Source of the DNA: Glaciihabitans sp. INWT7
GTDB taxonomy: Bacteria > Actinomycetota > Actinomycetes > Actinomycetales > Microbacteriaceae
Direction of reading: 5' to 3'
Assembly: GCF_014217685.1 (NCBI RefSeq)
Contig: NZ_CP043653.1
Coordinates: forward strand, 686,419-750,418
DNA length: 64,000 nt
The position numbers and the translations under genes were made by a program. Shown here in pieces: positions 55,241 through 62,420 of this stretch (the stretch's first letter is position 1; each line of letters begins with the position of its first letter). The notes beneath the pieces were generated by a model. The model saw nothing but the letters and a program-made list of their open reading frames with translations, was not told where the DNA came from and did not search any database.

Positions 55241-56140
55241 ATGTTCGAGATCGCGGATCGCCTGCTCGCCGCCGTGGCCGCCGGGAGTCGGCTGGCCGTG
55301 GCGACGGCCGTCTCGATCGACGGCAGCGCGCCCCGCACCGTCGGCACCTCGATGGCGTTCGACGGCATGTCCGTCATCGGCAGCATCGCGGGTGGATGCG
55401 TCGAGGGCGCGGTCGTCGACACCTGCGAGCTCGTCCTCGCCGACGGCGTCACGCGCACCGTCGAGTATGGCGTGAGCGACGAGACCGCCTACTCGGTCGG
55501 GCTCACCTGCGGGGGCCGGCTGCGCATCCAGGTGCAGCTGCTCACCGACGATCTCGTGGAGGCGCTGCGAACCCGGCGAGAGATCGAGGTCTGCTCGGGA
55601 TTCACCGAACGGCCACCGGTCGAACGCCACCTGATCGTGTTCGGTGCGATGGAGTTCTCCGCCGCCCTGTCGACGGCCGCGCAGGTGCTCGGCTACCGGG
55701 TGACGGTCTGCGACCCCCGACCTCTCTTCATGACGCCGGAGCGATTTCCGGGAGCCGACGTCATCGTCGCCTGGCCCACGGCCTGGTTCGAGACCGCGGA
55801 GGTCGATGCCCGAACCGTGATCTGCGTTCTCAGCCACGATGCCCGGTTCGATGCCGAGCTCGTCGCGCTCGCGCTCGCATCGCCCGCGGGATTCGTCGGG
55901 GCCATGGGCTCCCGCCGCACGCACGACCGCCGCGTCGCCTCGCTGCGCGAGCGCGGGGTCGCCGAGGAATCGATCGCGCGACTACGCTCGCCGATCGGTC
56001 TCGATCTCGGCGGCAGCACAGTGGAAGAGACCGCTGTGGCGATCCTCGCCGAGGTGATCGCGGCCCGGTCCGGGGCATCCGCGCTGCCGCTGTCTGCGAC
56101 CTCGGGCACGATCCACCGCCTAAGTCTGCTGGTCGAGTAG
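55241..56140 (+). CDS. xdhC: XdhC-family Moco maturation factor
   Basis: 299 residues: N-terminal VATAVSIDGSAPRTVGTSMAF, GSIAGGCVEGAVV (the conserved Gly-Gly-Cys), GLTCGGRLRIQV, then a Rossmann-like C-domain (HLIVFGAMEFSAAL, GFVGAMGSRRTHDRR, PIGLDLGGSTVEETAVAILAE). It inserts sulfurated molybdenum cofactor into xanthine dehydrogenase. Its last residues LLVE and stop are encoded by a palindromic repeat. Confidence 0.9.
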   Translation: MFEIADRLLAAVAAGSRLAVATAVSIDGSAPRTVGTSMAFDGMSVIGSIAGGCVEGAVVDTCELVLADGVTRTVEYGVSDETAYSVGLTCGGRLRIQVQLLTDDLVEALRTRREIEVCSGFTERPPVERHLIVFGAMEFSAALSTAAQVLGYRVTVCDPRPLFMTPERFPGADVIVAWPTAWFETAEVDARTVICVLSHDARFDAELVALALASPAGFVGAMGSRRTHDRRVASLRERGVAEESIARLRSPIGLDLGGSTVEETAVAILAEVIAARSGASALPLSATSGTIHRLSLLVE

Positions 56141-56194
56141 GCCGCCCGCGGCCGTGTCGAGACTGTGCGGCGAGTCTCGCTACTCGACCGGCAG
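56129..56194. repeat. CTGGTCGAGTAG palindromic repeat supplying both stop codons
   Basis: Arms CTGGTCGAGTAG (56129-56140) and CTACTCGACCGG (56180-56191), with inner hairpins including GAGACT/AGTCTC. The plus-strand TAG is the xdhC stop and the minus-strand TAG is the xanthine dehydrogenase stop; each gene ends in Val-Glu read from the repeat. Confidence 0.75.
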
Positions 56195-58876
56195 CGACCC
56201 CGCCAGCCGCCAGAGCCGTTCGCGCGACATCGGCAGTTCGTGCGGCCGCACGCCGAGGGCATCCCGGATCGCGTTGGCCAGCGCCGGCGCAACCGGGTTA
56301 TATGGCGCTTCGCTCATCGATTTCGCTCCGAGCGGCCCGAGTGCATCGAAGGTCTCGGCGAAGAACACCTCGGTGTCGGGGATGTCCGCGAAGCGCGGCA
56401 CGTGATAATTGCGGAACGCTGTGGTCGTGACTCGCCCGGCGCCATCGAGACGCATCTCTTCGTAGAGCGCTGTGCCGATGGCCTGGGCTGTTGCTCCCTC
56501 GATCTGACCGCGCAGCTGCTCGGGGTTGAGCACCGTGCCGGCGTCCGCCGCCTGCACGGACTGCAGGATGCGTACCTCACCGGTGGCCGGATTCACCGCG
56601 ACACGGAAGCCGTGCACGTTGAACGCCACCGACCGAGGAGTGCCATCGTGACGCCCGGTGGCCGTGAGGGCACCCTCCGCGAGGAGCTCTGAGGCTGACA
56701 CGACGTGCTCTTCGAAACGAACGCCGCCGTGCTCGACGACTCCCTCGGAGAGCGAGGTCATCGAATATGCCCGCTCGAGCATGAGCTGCTGAAGCGCCGA
56801 TGCGGCGGCGAGCAGGGCCTTGCCGGCGACGACCACCCCGGCAGACCCGAAGGCCCCGGTGTCGTAGGCCACGACGTCCGTGTCCGACTGGCGGATGCGC
56901 ACCCGATCGACGGTCGTGCCGAGGGCGGATGCCACCAGCTGCGCGTGCACGGTGGTGGTGCCGTTGCCGAACTCGACGGTCCCCACCCCGATCTCGATGT
57001 CGCCGGAGCGAAGCAGGGTGACCGTGGCATCCGCATAGTGTCCACGGGGAGGGAGGGACGCGATCATTGCGAGGGCCATCCCCGAGCCGATGGCCCAGCC
57101 GGGATCGGCATGGGGCGGTGGGACGGCGAGTGCCCCCTGCACCAGGTCGAGGCACTGGTCCAGCCCGTACGAGCCGTAGATGAGGTCGGTTTCGGCGTGC
57201 GGCTCGACGACAACCATGTCGTCTCCCGGCACGACGACATTGCGTCGACGAAGCTCGAACGGATCAATGCCGAGGGTGCGCGCGAGCTCGTCCATCGCCG
57301 ATTCGATGGCGAAGATCACCTGGCCGAGGCCGTAGCCGCGGAAGGCTCCTGAGGGCAGGTTGTTCGTGTAGACCGACTCGGCGTCCACCCGCTTGTTCGC
57401 GCAGCGATACACACTGATCGACTCGTGGACGCTGTGGAACATCACGCCGATGCCGTGATTGCCGTAGGCGCCGGTGTCCATGAGTTCGTCGATCGCCATG
57501 GCGGTGAGGGTGCCGTCGGCGGTCGCCGCGAGCGTCACCGACACGCGCATCGGATGCCGCGGAGCAGCAAGCGTGAACTCGTCCTCCCGAGTGAACTCGT
57601 ATTGCACCGGCCGCCCGGTGTGCAGCACTGCGAGGGTCACGAGATCCTCGGTGAAGAGCTCCTGCTTGCCGCCGAAGCCGCCGCCCACCCGGGCGGTGAA
57701 CACACGCAGTCGGTCGGGCGACAGGTCGAAGATGTGGCAGAGCTCGTCCCGCACCAGGTAGGGGACCTGGGAGGAGGTGCGCAGCACCAGCCGCCCGTCG
57801 GAGTCGAGCCAGCCGCGCGTCGCGTGGGTCTCGAGGGCGGCGTGGTTCACCCGTTGCGTGCGCCAGGTGCCGGTGGCGACCGCATCCGCTGCGGCGATCG
57901 CCGCATCGACGTCGCCCATCTCCCCGTGCATCTGGGCGAGCACGTTCCGTTCGGGAGCCGACACGCGCTGCTCTGCCCCCTTCTCCGCGTGCAGCAGGGG
58001 GGCGCCGGGTTGGCGCGCGAGCTCCGGATCGAAGACGCCGGCAAGCACCTCGTACTCCACCTCGATGAGAGCGAGCGCGCGCTGGGCGATCGCGACCGTG
58101 TCTGCGACGACGGCGGCGACCCGCTGTCCGATGAACCGCAGCACCGGATCGAGCACCAGGGTGTCATCCGGATCGTCGGTGCGCATCTCGTGACGTCCGG
58201 TCGAGAACAGCGTCGTGGGGGAGTCGCGGTGGGTGAGGACGGCGTGCACGCCTTCGGCGGCGAGCGCGCGGGAGGTGTCGATGGAGAGGATGCGCGCATG
58301 GGCGTGCGGACTCTTCAGCACCGCGAGATGCAGCAGCCCGGTGGTGCGGAAGTCGAGGGTGAATTGCTCCTCACCGGTGGCGATGCGCATCCCGGCCGGA
58401 GCTCGCACCGACTGCCCGGCGGCCTGGCCAGGGGCAGGGGTCTGGGTATTCGAGGTGCCGCAGATGGCATCCCGGATCGACCGGTAGCCGGTGCAGCGGC
58501 AGATGTTGCCCTTGAGCAGGCGCGGAAGGTCGTCGAGGTCTTCCTCATCGAAGGTCGACGCCGTCACGATCATGCCGGCGGTGCAGAATCCGCACTGGAA
58601 TCCCGCGGCATCGACGAAGGACTGTTGCAGGGGATGCGGATGCTCCGCGGTCCCGAGACCCGCAACCGTCGTGATCTCGGCCCCCTCGAGGCGGTGGGCC
58701 GGGTAGAGGCACGAGTGGATCGGGTCGCCGTCGAGAAGCACCGTGCAGGCACCGCAGTCGCCGCTGTCGCAGCCCTTCTTCACATCGAACTCATCCAGGT
58801 CGCGCAGCACAGTGCGCAACACCTGCCCGGCAGCCGGGGTCGCCTCGACCGGGGAGCCGTTCACCGAGAACTTCAT
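56180..58876 (-). CDS. Xanthine dehydrogenase, 2Fe-2S and molybdenum domains in one chain
   Basis: 898 residues. Residues 1 to about 150 hold two 2Fe-2S clusters: C36, C41, C44, C56, then QCGFC and CRCTGY. From about 165 on comes the large Moco subunit (GQRVAAVVADT, GGGFGGKQELFTEDLV, AFRGYGLGQ, EFGNGTTTVHAQ, GAFGSAGV, GAKSMSEAPYNPVAPALANAI with the catalytic glutamate region). The FAD domain is a separate gene, overlapping by 4 nt. It oxidises hypoxanthine/xanthine to urate; another heterocycle is possible. Confidence 0.9.
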   Translation of the reverse strand: MKFSVNGSPVEATPAAGQVLRTVLRDLDEFDVKKGCDSGDCGACTVLLDGDPIHSCLYPAHRLEGAEITTVAGLGTAEHPHPLQQSFVDAAGFQCGFCTAGMIVTASTFDEEDLDDLPRLLKGNICRCTGYRSIRDAICGTSNTQTPAPGQAAGQSVRAPAGMRIATGEEQFTLDFRTTGLLHLAVLKSPHAHARILSIDTSRALAAEGVHAVLTHRDSPTTLFSTGRHEMRTDDPDDTLVLDPVLRFIGQRVAAVVADTVAIAQRALALIEVEYEVLAGVFDPELARQPGAPLLHAEKGAEQRVSAPERNVLAQMHGEMGDVDAAIAAADAVATGTWRTQRVNHAALETHATRGWLDSDGRLVLRTSSQVPYLVRDELCHIFDLSPDRLRVFTARVGGGFGGKQELFTEDLVTLAVLHTGRPVQYEFTREDEFTLAAPRHPMRVSVTLAATADGTLTAMAIDELMDTGAYGNHGIGVMFHSVHESISVYRCANKRVDAESVYTNNLPSGAFRGYGLGQVIFAIESAMDELARTLGIDPFELRRRNVVVPGDDMVVVEPHAETDLIYGSYGLDQCLDLVQGALAVPPPHADPGWAIGSGMALAMIASLPPRGHYADATVTLLRSGDIEIGVGTVEFGNGTTTVHAQLVASALGTTVDRVRIRQSDTDVVAYDTGAFGSAGVVVAGKALLAAASALQQLMLERAYSMTSLSEGVVEHGGVRFEEHVVSASELLAEGALTATGRHDGTPRSVAFNVHGFRVAVNPATGEVRILQSVQAADAGTVLNPEQLRGQIEGATAQAIGTALYEEMRLDGAGRVTTTAFRNYHVPRFADIPDTEVFFAETFDALGPLGAKSMSEAPYNPVAPALANAIRDALGVRPHELPMSRERLWRLAGSLPVE

Positions 58877-59715
58877 GCCAACTCCTGCCGCAGCTGCTCC
58901 GCGAATCGCCCGCTCATGGCGCGCCTCCAGTCCGATGACCCGTGCGCGTCGTCATACCAGCAGTCGATCGCGCTCACGCCGTCGCGCAGCAGAGCCGCGG
59001 TCGGCGGCTGGGCGAACCTCAGCTGCACGGGATGCGAGGTGCCCCCGGTCACGGTGAACACCGTTTCCCCGGTCGCGGTGCGCCTCGCGATCACGAGCGT
59101 CCCGGTGCGGCCGAGGTCGTTGAGCGCGATACGACGGAATCCGGTGCGCGACTCGAGCGAGGTGAGGGGGATGACGACCTCGCGCAGCACCTCGCCGGGC
59201 ATGAGCGCGGTCTTCATGACACCGGTGACGAGCTCGGCGACGGGCATCCGGCGCTCACCGCCCCCGGGCATCCAGATCACCGCCTCAGCGTCGAGGCTCG
59301 CGGCGAGAGAGATCATCGGGCCGGCGGGAAGGGCGAGGGCGATGTTGCCGCCGACCGTCGCGACATTCCAGATCTTGAACGAGGCGAGAAAGGAATTCGC
59401 GCACTGCCAGAACAGCGCGAGCGGATCGGAGTGCGACTCCAGCCCGCGACCGGCACGCACCGGGTCGGTGCGCAGGGCTGGCGGGGTCAGCCGGGAGAGC
59501 TCCGCGACCGTGCAGGTCGCCGCGATCACGAGGGCGGAGTCGGTGCGGGTCACCGGCGGCCAGCCGAGGCGGGTGATGTCGATGAGGCCGGTGAGACCGG
59601 TCTCCAGAACGGAGAAGAGCCAGGTTCCGCCGGCGAGGATCTTCTCGCTCGGCCCCACGGAGATATCCGACCGGGTCGCAGGCACCCGGATCTCCTGCAC
59701 GTCGATGAGATCCAT
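58873..59715 (-). CDS. Xanthine dehydrogenase FAD-binding subunit
   Basis: 280 residues of the CO dehydrogenase/xanthine dehydrogenase FAD family: ILAGGTWLFSVLE, ITRLGWP, the IWNVATVGGNIALALPAGPMISLAASLDAEAVI region that holds FAD, and a C-terminal CO_deh_flav_C domain. It passes electrons to NAD+. First gene of the two-gene xdh operon; divergent from mtlD with 80 nt between. Confidence 0.88.
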   Translation of the reverse strand: MDLIDVQEIRVPATRSDISVGPSEKILAGGTWLFSVLETGLTGLIDITRLGWPPVTRTDSALVIAATCTVAELSRLTPPALRTDPVRAGRGLESHSDPLALFWQCANSFLASFKIWNVATVGGNIALALPAGPMISLAASLDAEAVIWMPGGGERRMPVAELVTGVMKTALMPGEVLREVVIPLTSLESRTGFRRIALNDLGRTGTLVIARRTATGETVFTVTGGTSHPVQLRFAQPPTAALLRDGVSAIDCWYDDAHGSSDWRRAMSGRFAEQLRQELA

Positions 59716-59781
59716 TGTCTACTCAGTAAACCGCACGAATGTGACAGGTATATGACAACGCCACGGCGGTAGACACCCCGG

Positions 59782-59787
59782 TACAAT
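59782..59787 (+). promoter_or_regulatory. -10 box before mtlD (leaderless or nearly so)
   Basis: TACAAT lies 8 nt before the mtlD ATG; no Shine-Dalgarno sequence lies between. The -35 region is not convincing. Confidence 0.5.
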
Positions 59788-59795
59788 CGCTAGAC

Positions 59796-60944
59796 ATGAG
59801 CAACAAGACCGCTGTCCATTTCGGAGCCGGCAACATCGGCCGCGGTTTCGTCGCCCAGTTCCTCCACGCGAGCGGTTACGAAGTGATCTTCGCCGACGTC
59901 AACGACGACATCATCGCGGAGCTGCAGGCCGCAGACAGCTACCACGTGCACGAGGTAGGGGAGAACTCGAAGTCGAGCGTCGTCGACAACTTCCGAGCCA
60001 TCAACAGTCGCACGCATGAGGCTGATGTCGTCGCCGCCATCGCTTCGGCCGACGTGGTGACCACGGCCGTCGGTGCACGAATCCTGCAGTTCATCGCCCC
60101 GGTGATCGCCAAGGGACTCGATTCACGCCACAGGGATGCGCCCAAACTCACGGTCATCGCCTGCGAGAACGCGCTGGGTGGCACCGACATCCTTGCCGAG
60201 CACGTGCGCAAGCACGCACCGGCCCACAACGCCGTCTTCGCCAACTGCGCGATCGACCGCATCGTGCCGGAGCAGGACGGCGGGCTGGATGTCACGATCG
60301 AATCGTTCTTCGAGTGGGTCGTCGACCGCACGCCGTTCCTCGGCCGCGACGGTACCGGCTCGACTCCCGAGATCTATGGCATCACCTGGGTGGACGACCT
60401 CGCGCCCTATATCGAACGCAAGCTGTTCACCGTGAACACCGCGCACGCCGCCGCCGCCTATCACGGCATCGATCGCGGCTGGGTGTCCATCCGCGAGGCG
60501 CTCGCCACTCCGGAGCTGCAGGCCGAGGTGCGGGCTGCGCTCGCCGAGACCAAGGCGCTCATGGTGGTCAAGCACGAATTCGACGCCGACGAGCAGCAGG
60601 CGTACATCGAGAAGACCCTCGTGCGGATCTCCAACCCGCACCTTCCCGACACCTGCGAGCGGGTCGGCCGAAACCCCATGCGCAAGCTGAGTCGCAATGA
60701 ACGATTCATCGGGCCAGCGGCCGAGCTCGCCGAACGCGGGATGCCCGCCTGGGACCTGCTCAATGCCGTCGGCGCCGCTCTGCGCTTCGATGTGCCGGCA
60801 GACGAAGAGAGCGTGCAACTGCAAGAGCTGCTCTCCAGCGGCCTCCCGGCCGACGAACTCGCGGTGGCGATCACCGGCGTCGAGCCGGATCATCCCCTGT
60901 TCCCGCACCTCGTCGAGGTCATCCAGCTGCGACTGAATCGCTGA
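59796..60944 (+). CDS. mtlD: Mannitol-1-phosphate 5-dehydrogenase
   Basis: 382 residues of the long-chain polyol dehydrogenase family: N-terminal VHFGAGNIGRGFVAQFLHASGYEVIFADVN for NAD, the VIACENALGGTD stretch, KLFTVNTAHAAAAYHG (catalytic Lys region) and RNPMRKLSRNERFIGPA. It interconverts mannitol-1-phosphate and fructose-6-phosphate. No mannitol PTS lies alongside in the window. Confidence 0.92.
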   Translation: MSNKTAVHFGAGNIGRGFVAQFLHASGYEVIFADVNDDIIAELQAADSYHVHEVGENSKSSVVDNFRAINSRTHEADVVAAIASADVVTTAVGARILQFIAPVIAKGLDSRHRDAPKLTVIACENALGGTDILAEHVRKHAPAHNAVFANCAIDRIVPEQDGGLDVTIESFFEWVVDRTPFLGRDGTGSTPEIYGITWVDDLAPYIERKLFTVNTAHAAAAYHGIDRGWVSIREALATPELQAEVRAALAETKALMVVKHEFDADEQQAYIEKTLVRISNPHLPDTCERVGRNPMRKLSRNERFIGPAAELAERGMPAWDLLNAVGAALRFDVPADEESVQLQELLSSGLPADELAVAITGVEPDHPLFPHLVEVIQLRLNR

Positions 60945-60948
60945 GCCC

Positions 60949-61353
60949 ATGGCGACAGAACCGGATGACGCAGGCCTCAGTTGGGGCGATGAGACCGACC
61001 CGACCCATGTCGACGCTCCCGTCGTCGACGAACCCGGAGACGGCACCTCGCCCGGCGAACCGGGAACGAGTTCGGCTCTGCTCGTGACGCTTGGCGTGTT
61101 CGGCGGAATCTTCCTTCTTTTCACCGTGGGTTGGATCATCGGCGTGCAGCGCAGCACCGTGCCATCCACCGGCCTGTTCTTCGTCTTCATGTACCGGCTC
61201 GGCCAGGTGCTCGCCGTCCTGGCACCGGCGGCCTGGTTCGTCGGCGTGCTCGTGCTGGCCCGCGATCGCCGGTCCGGGGTGCGCATCCTCTTGCTCCTGC
61301 TCGGAGTGGTGCTGCTCGCGCCGTGGCCCTTCATTCTCGGACTGGGAGCCTGA
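60949..61353 (+). CDS. Hypothetical membrane protein, acidic N-terminus
   Basis: 134 residues: an acidic disordered start of about 43 residues, then three hydrophobic spans with a basic loop RDRRSG. It begins 4 nt after mtlD and shares a base with the next start (TGATG), so the three genes may form one operon. Unknown function. Confidence 0.65.
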   Translation: MATEPDDAGLSWGDETDPTHVDAPVVDEPGDGTSPGEPGTSSALLVTLGVFGGIFLLFTVGWIIGVQRSTVPSTGLFFVFMYRLGQVLAVLAPAAWFVGVLVLARDRRSGVRILLLLLGVVLLAPWPFILGLGA

Positions 61354-61757
61354 TGACCGACCCGACCCCCGTAGACCCCGTGTCGCCGGCCCCGGAACCG
61401 GATGCCGCCCCGCGTCCGGCCGCCACATCGGGCCGCGCGCGCATCGGGTGGCTCAGCCTCAGTATCGCGATCCTGTTCGGACTCTTCTACGTCTACGACC
61501 TCTTCGAGGCGATCTCGAACGTCGTGGGCGTGACGTCGCAGATCAACCTCTACAACGAGGCGCGTGCCGTCGTGAAGCTCGACCCGGTGCCGATCCCCTG
61601 GGGATGGCTTGTCATCGACGTGCTGCTGGCGCCGGTGGTGTTCGCCATCGCCTTCATCATCGGGCGACGCAAGTCCGTGTTGCTCAAGGTGCTGCTCTTC
61701 GTGATCGGGCTCACCCTCGTGGCCGCGACGACCCTGTCGGTGGAAGCCCTCGCCTGA
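61353..61757 (+). CDS. Hypothetical membrane protein, paired with the upstream gene
   Basis: 134 residues: a Pro/Ala-rich 27-residue start, then three hydrophobic spans separated by an Asn/Glu-containing loop and IIGRRKS. Same size and plan as its neighbour, so the two may interact. Start ATG 61353 overlaps the upstream stop. Confidence 0.65.
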   Translation: MTDPTPVDPVSPAPEPDAAPRPAATSGRARIGWLSLSIAILFGLFYVYDLFEAISNVVGVTSQINLYNEARAVVKLDPVPIPWGWLVIDVLLAPVVFAIAFIIGRRKSVLLKVLLFVIGLTLVAATTLSVEALA

Positions 61758-61769
61758 GGTGGCCTCCCG

Positions 61770-62171
61770 CTAGCGGGGAACGGTCACGATCGAGACCAGG
61801 ATTATCGCGATGAGGACCAGCTGGGCGATGTAGCGCGGCCAGAACGGAATGGCTGCCGCGCCGAACTTCTCCGGATGCTCCGAGGCGAGGTGATTCGCGG
61901 GGAACACCGCGACGAGAAACACCACGAGCATGATTCCGGCGAGAAATGTCGTCACCGGCACGAGCAACCCGATCCCTCCCGCGATCTCGCAGACGCCCGT
62001 GAACCGCACGAGGGTCTTCCCGCTGATCAGGCCGCCCCGGGTGAAGTACTCCGGAATCATCGCCGCCATGCCTCGGGCCGGTCCCGGGCGGAAGTGGTTG
62101 ATGCCCATCCCCACGAAGACGATCGCCAGGAGGATGCGGAACACGAGCTGCACGGTCTCGAAGGCGGTCAT
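61770..62171 (-). CDS. DoxX-family membrane protein
   Basis: 133 residues with four spans and the DoxX pattern: RILLAIVFVGMGINHF, KTLVRFTGVCEIAGGIGLLVP, and a C-terminal WPRYIAQLVLIAIILVS. DoxX-like proteins are linked to redox or detoxification complexes, but the role here is unknown. Divergent from serA across an inverted-end element. Confidence 0.82.
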   Translation of the reverse strand: MTAFETVQLVFRILLAIVFVGMGINHFRPGPARGMAAMIPEYFTRGGLISGKTLVRFTGVCEIAGGIGLLVPVTTFLAGIMLVVFLVAVFPANHLASEHPEKFGAAAIPFWPRYIAQLVLIAIILVSIVTVPR

Positions 62172-62198
62172 CCGTCCATTGTCCCAGCCGTCGGCTTC

Positions 62199-62279
62199 GC
62201 ATAACTCCTGCAGAATCCCGGCCAGAGCCCCTTCCGCCGGGATTCTGCCCCCACAGCCGGCGGGCTGCAGGAGTTATGC
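62199..62279. repeat. GCATAACTCCTGCA inverted-end element, copy 6 (81 bp)
   Basis: Both 14-bp ends perfect, interior 53 nt. A second, inner inverted repeat AGAATCCCGGC/GCCGGGATTCT adds 11 bp near the left end. It lies in the doxX-serA divergent region. Confidence 0.93.
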
Positions 62280-62420
62280 AGGCAGGCGACGGCGGTTCTG
62301 GTCGGTTCGCCGCGCGGCGTCACACGGCGGAGCGGGCCGCAGGCGGTGGGATAAAGTTCAAGGGCCGAAGCGTCCCTCGCGACGCGGCATCTCCCCTTTC
62401 CCAACCGAAGGATCCGATTC

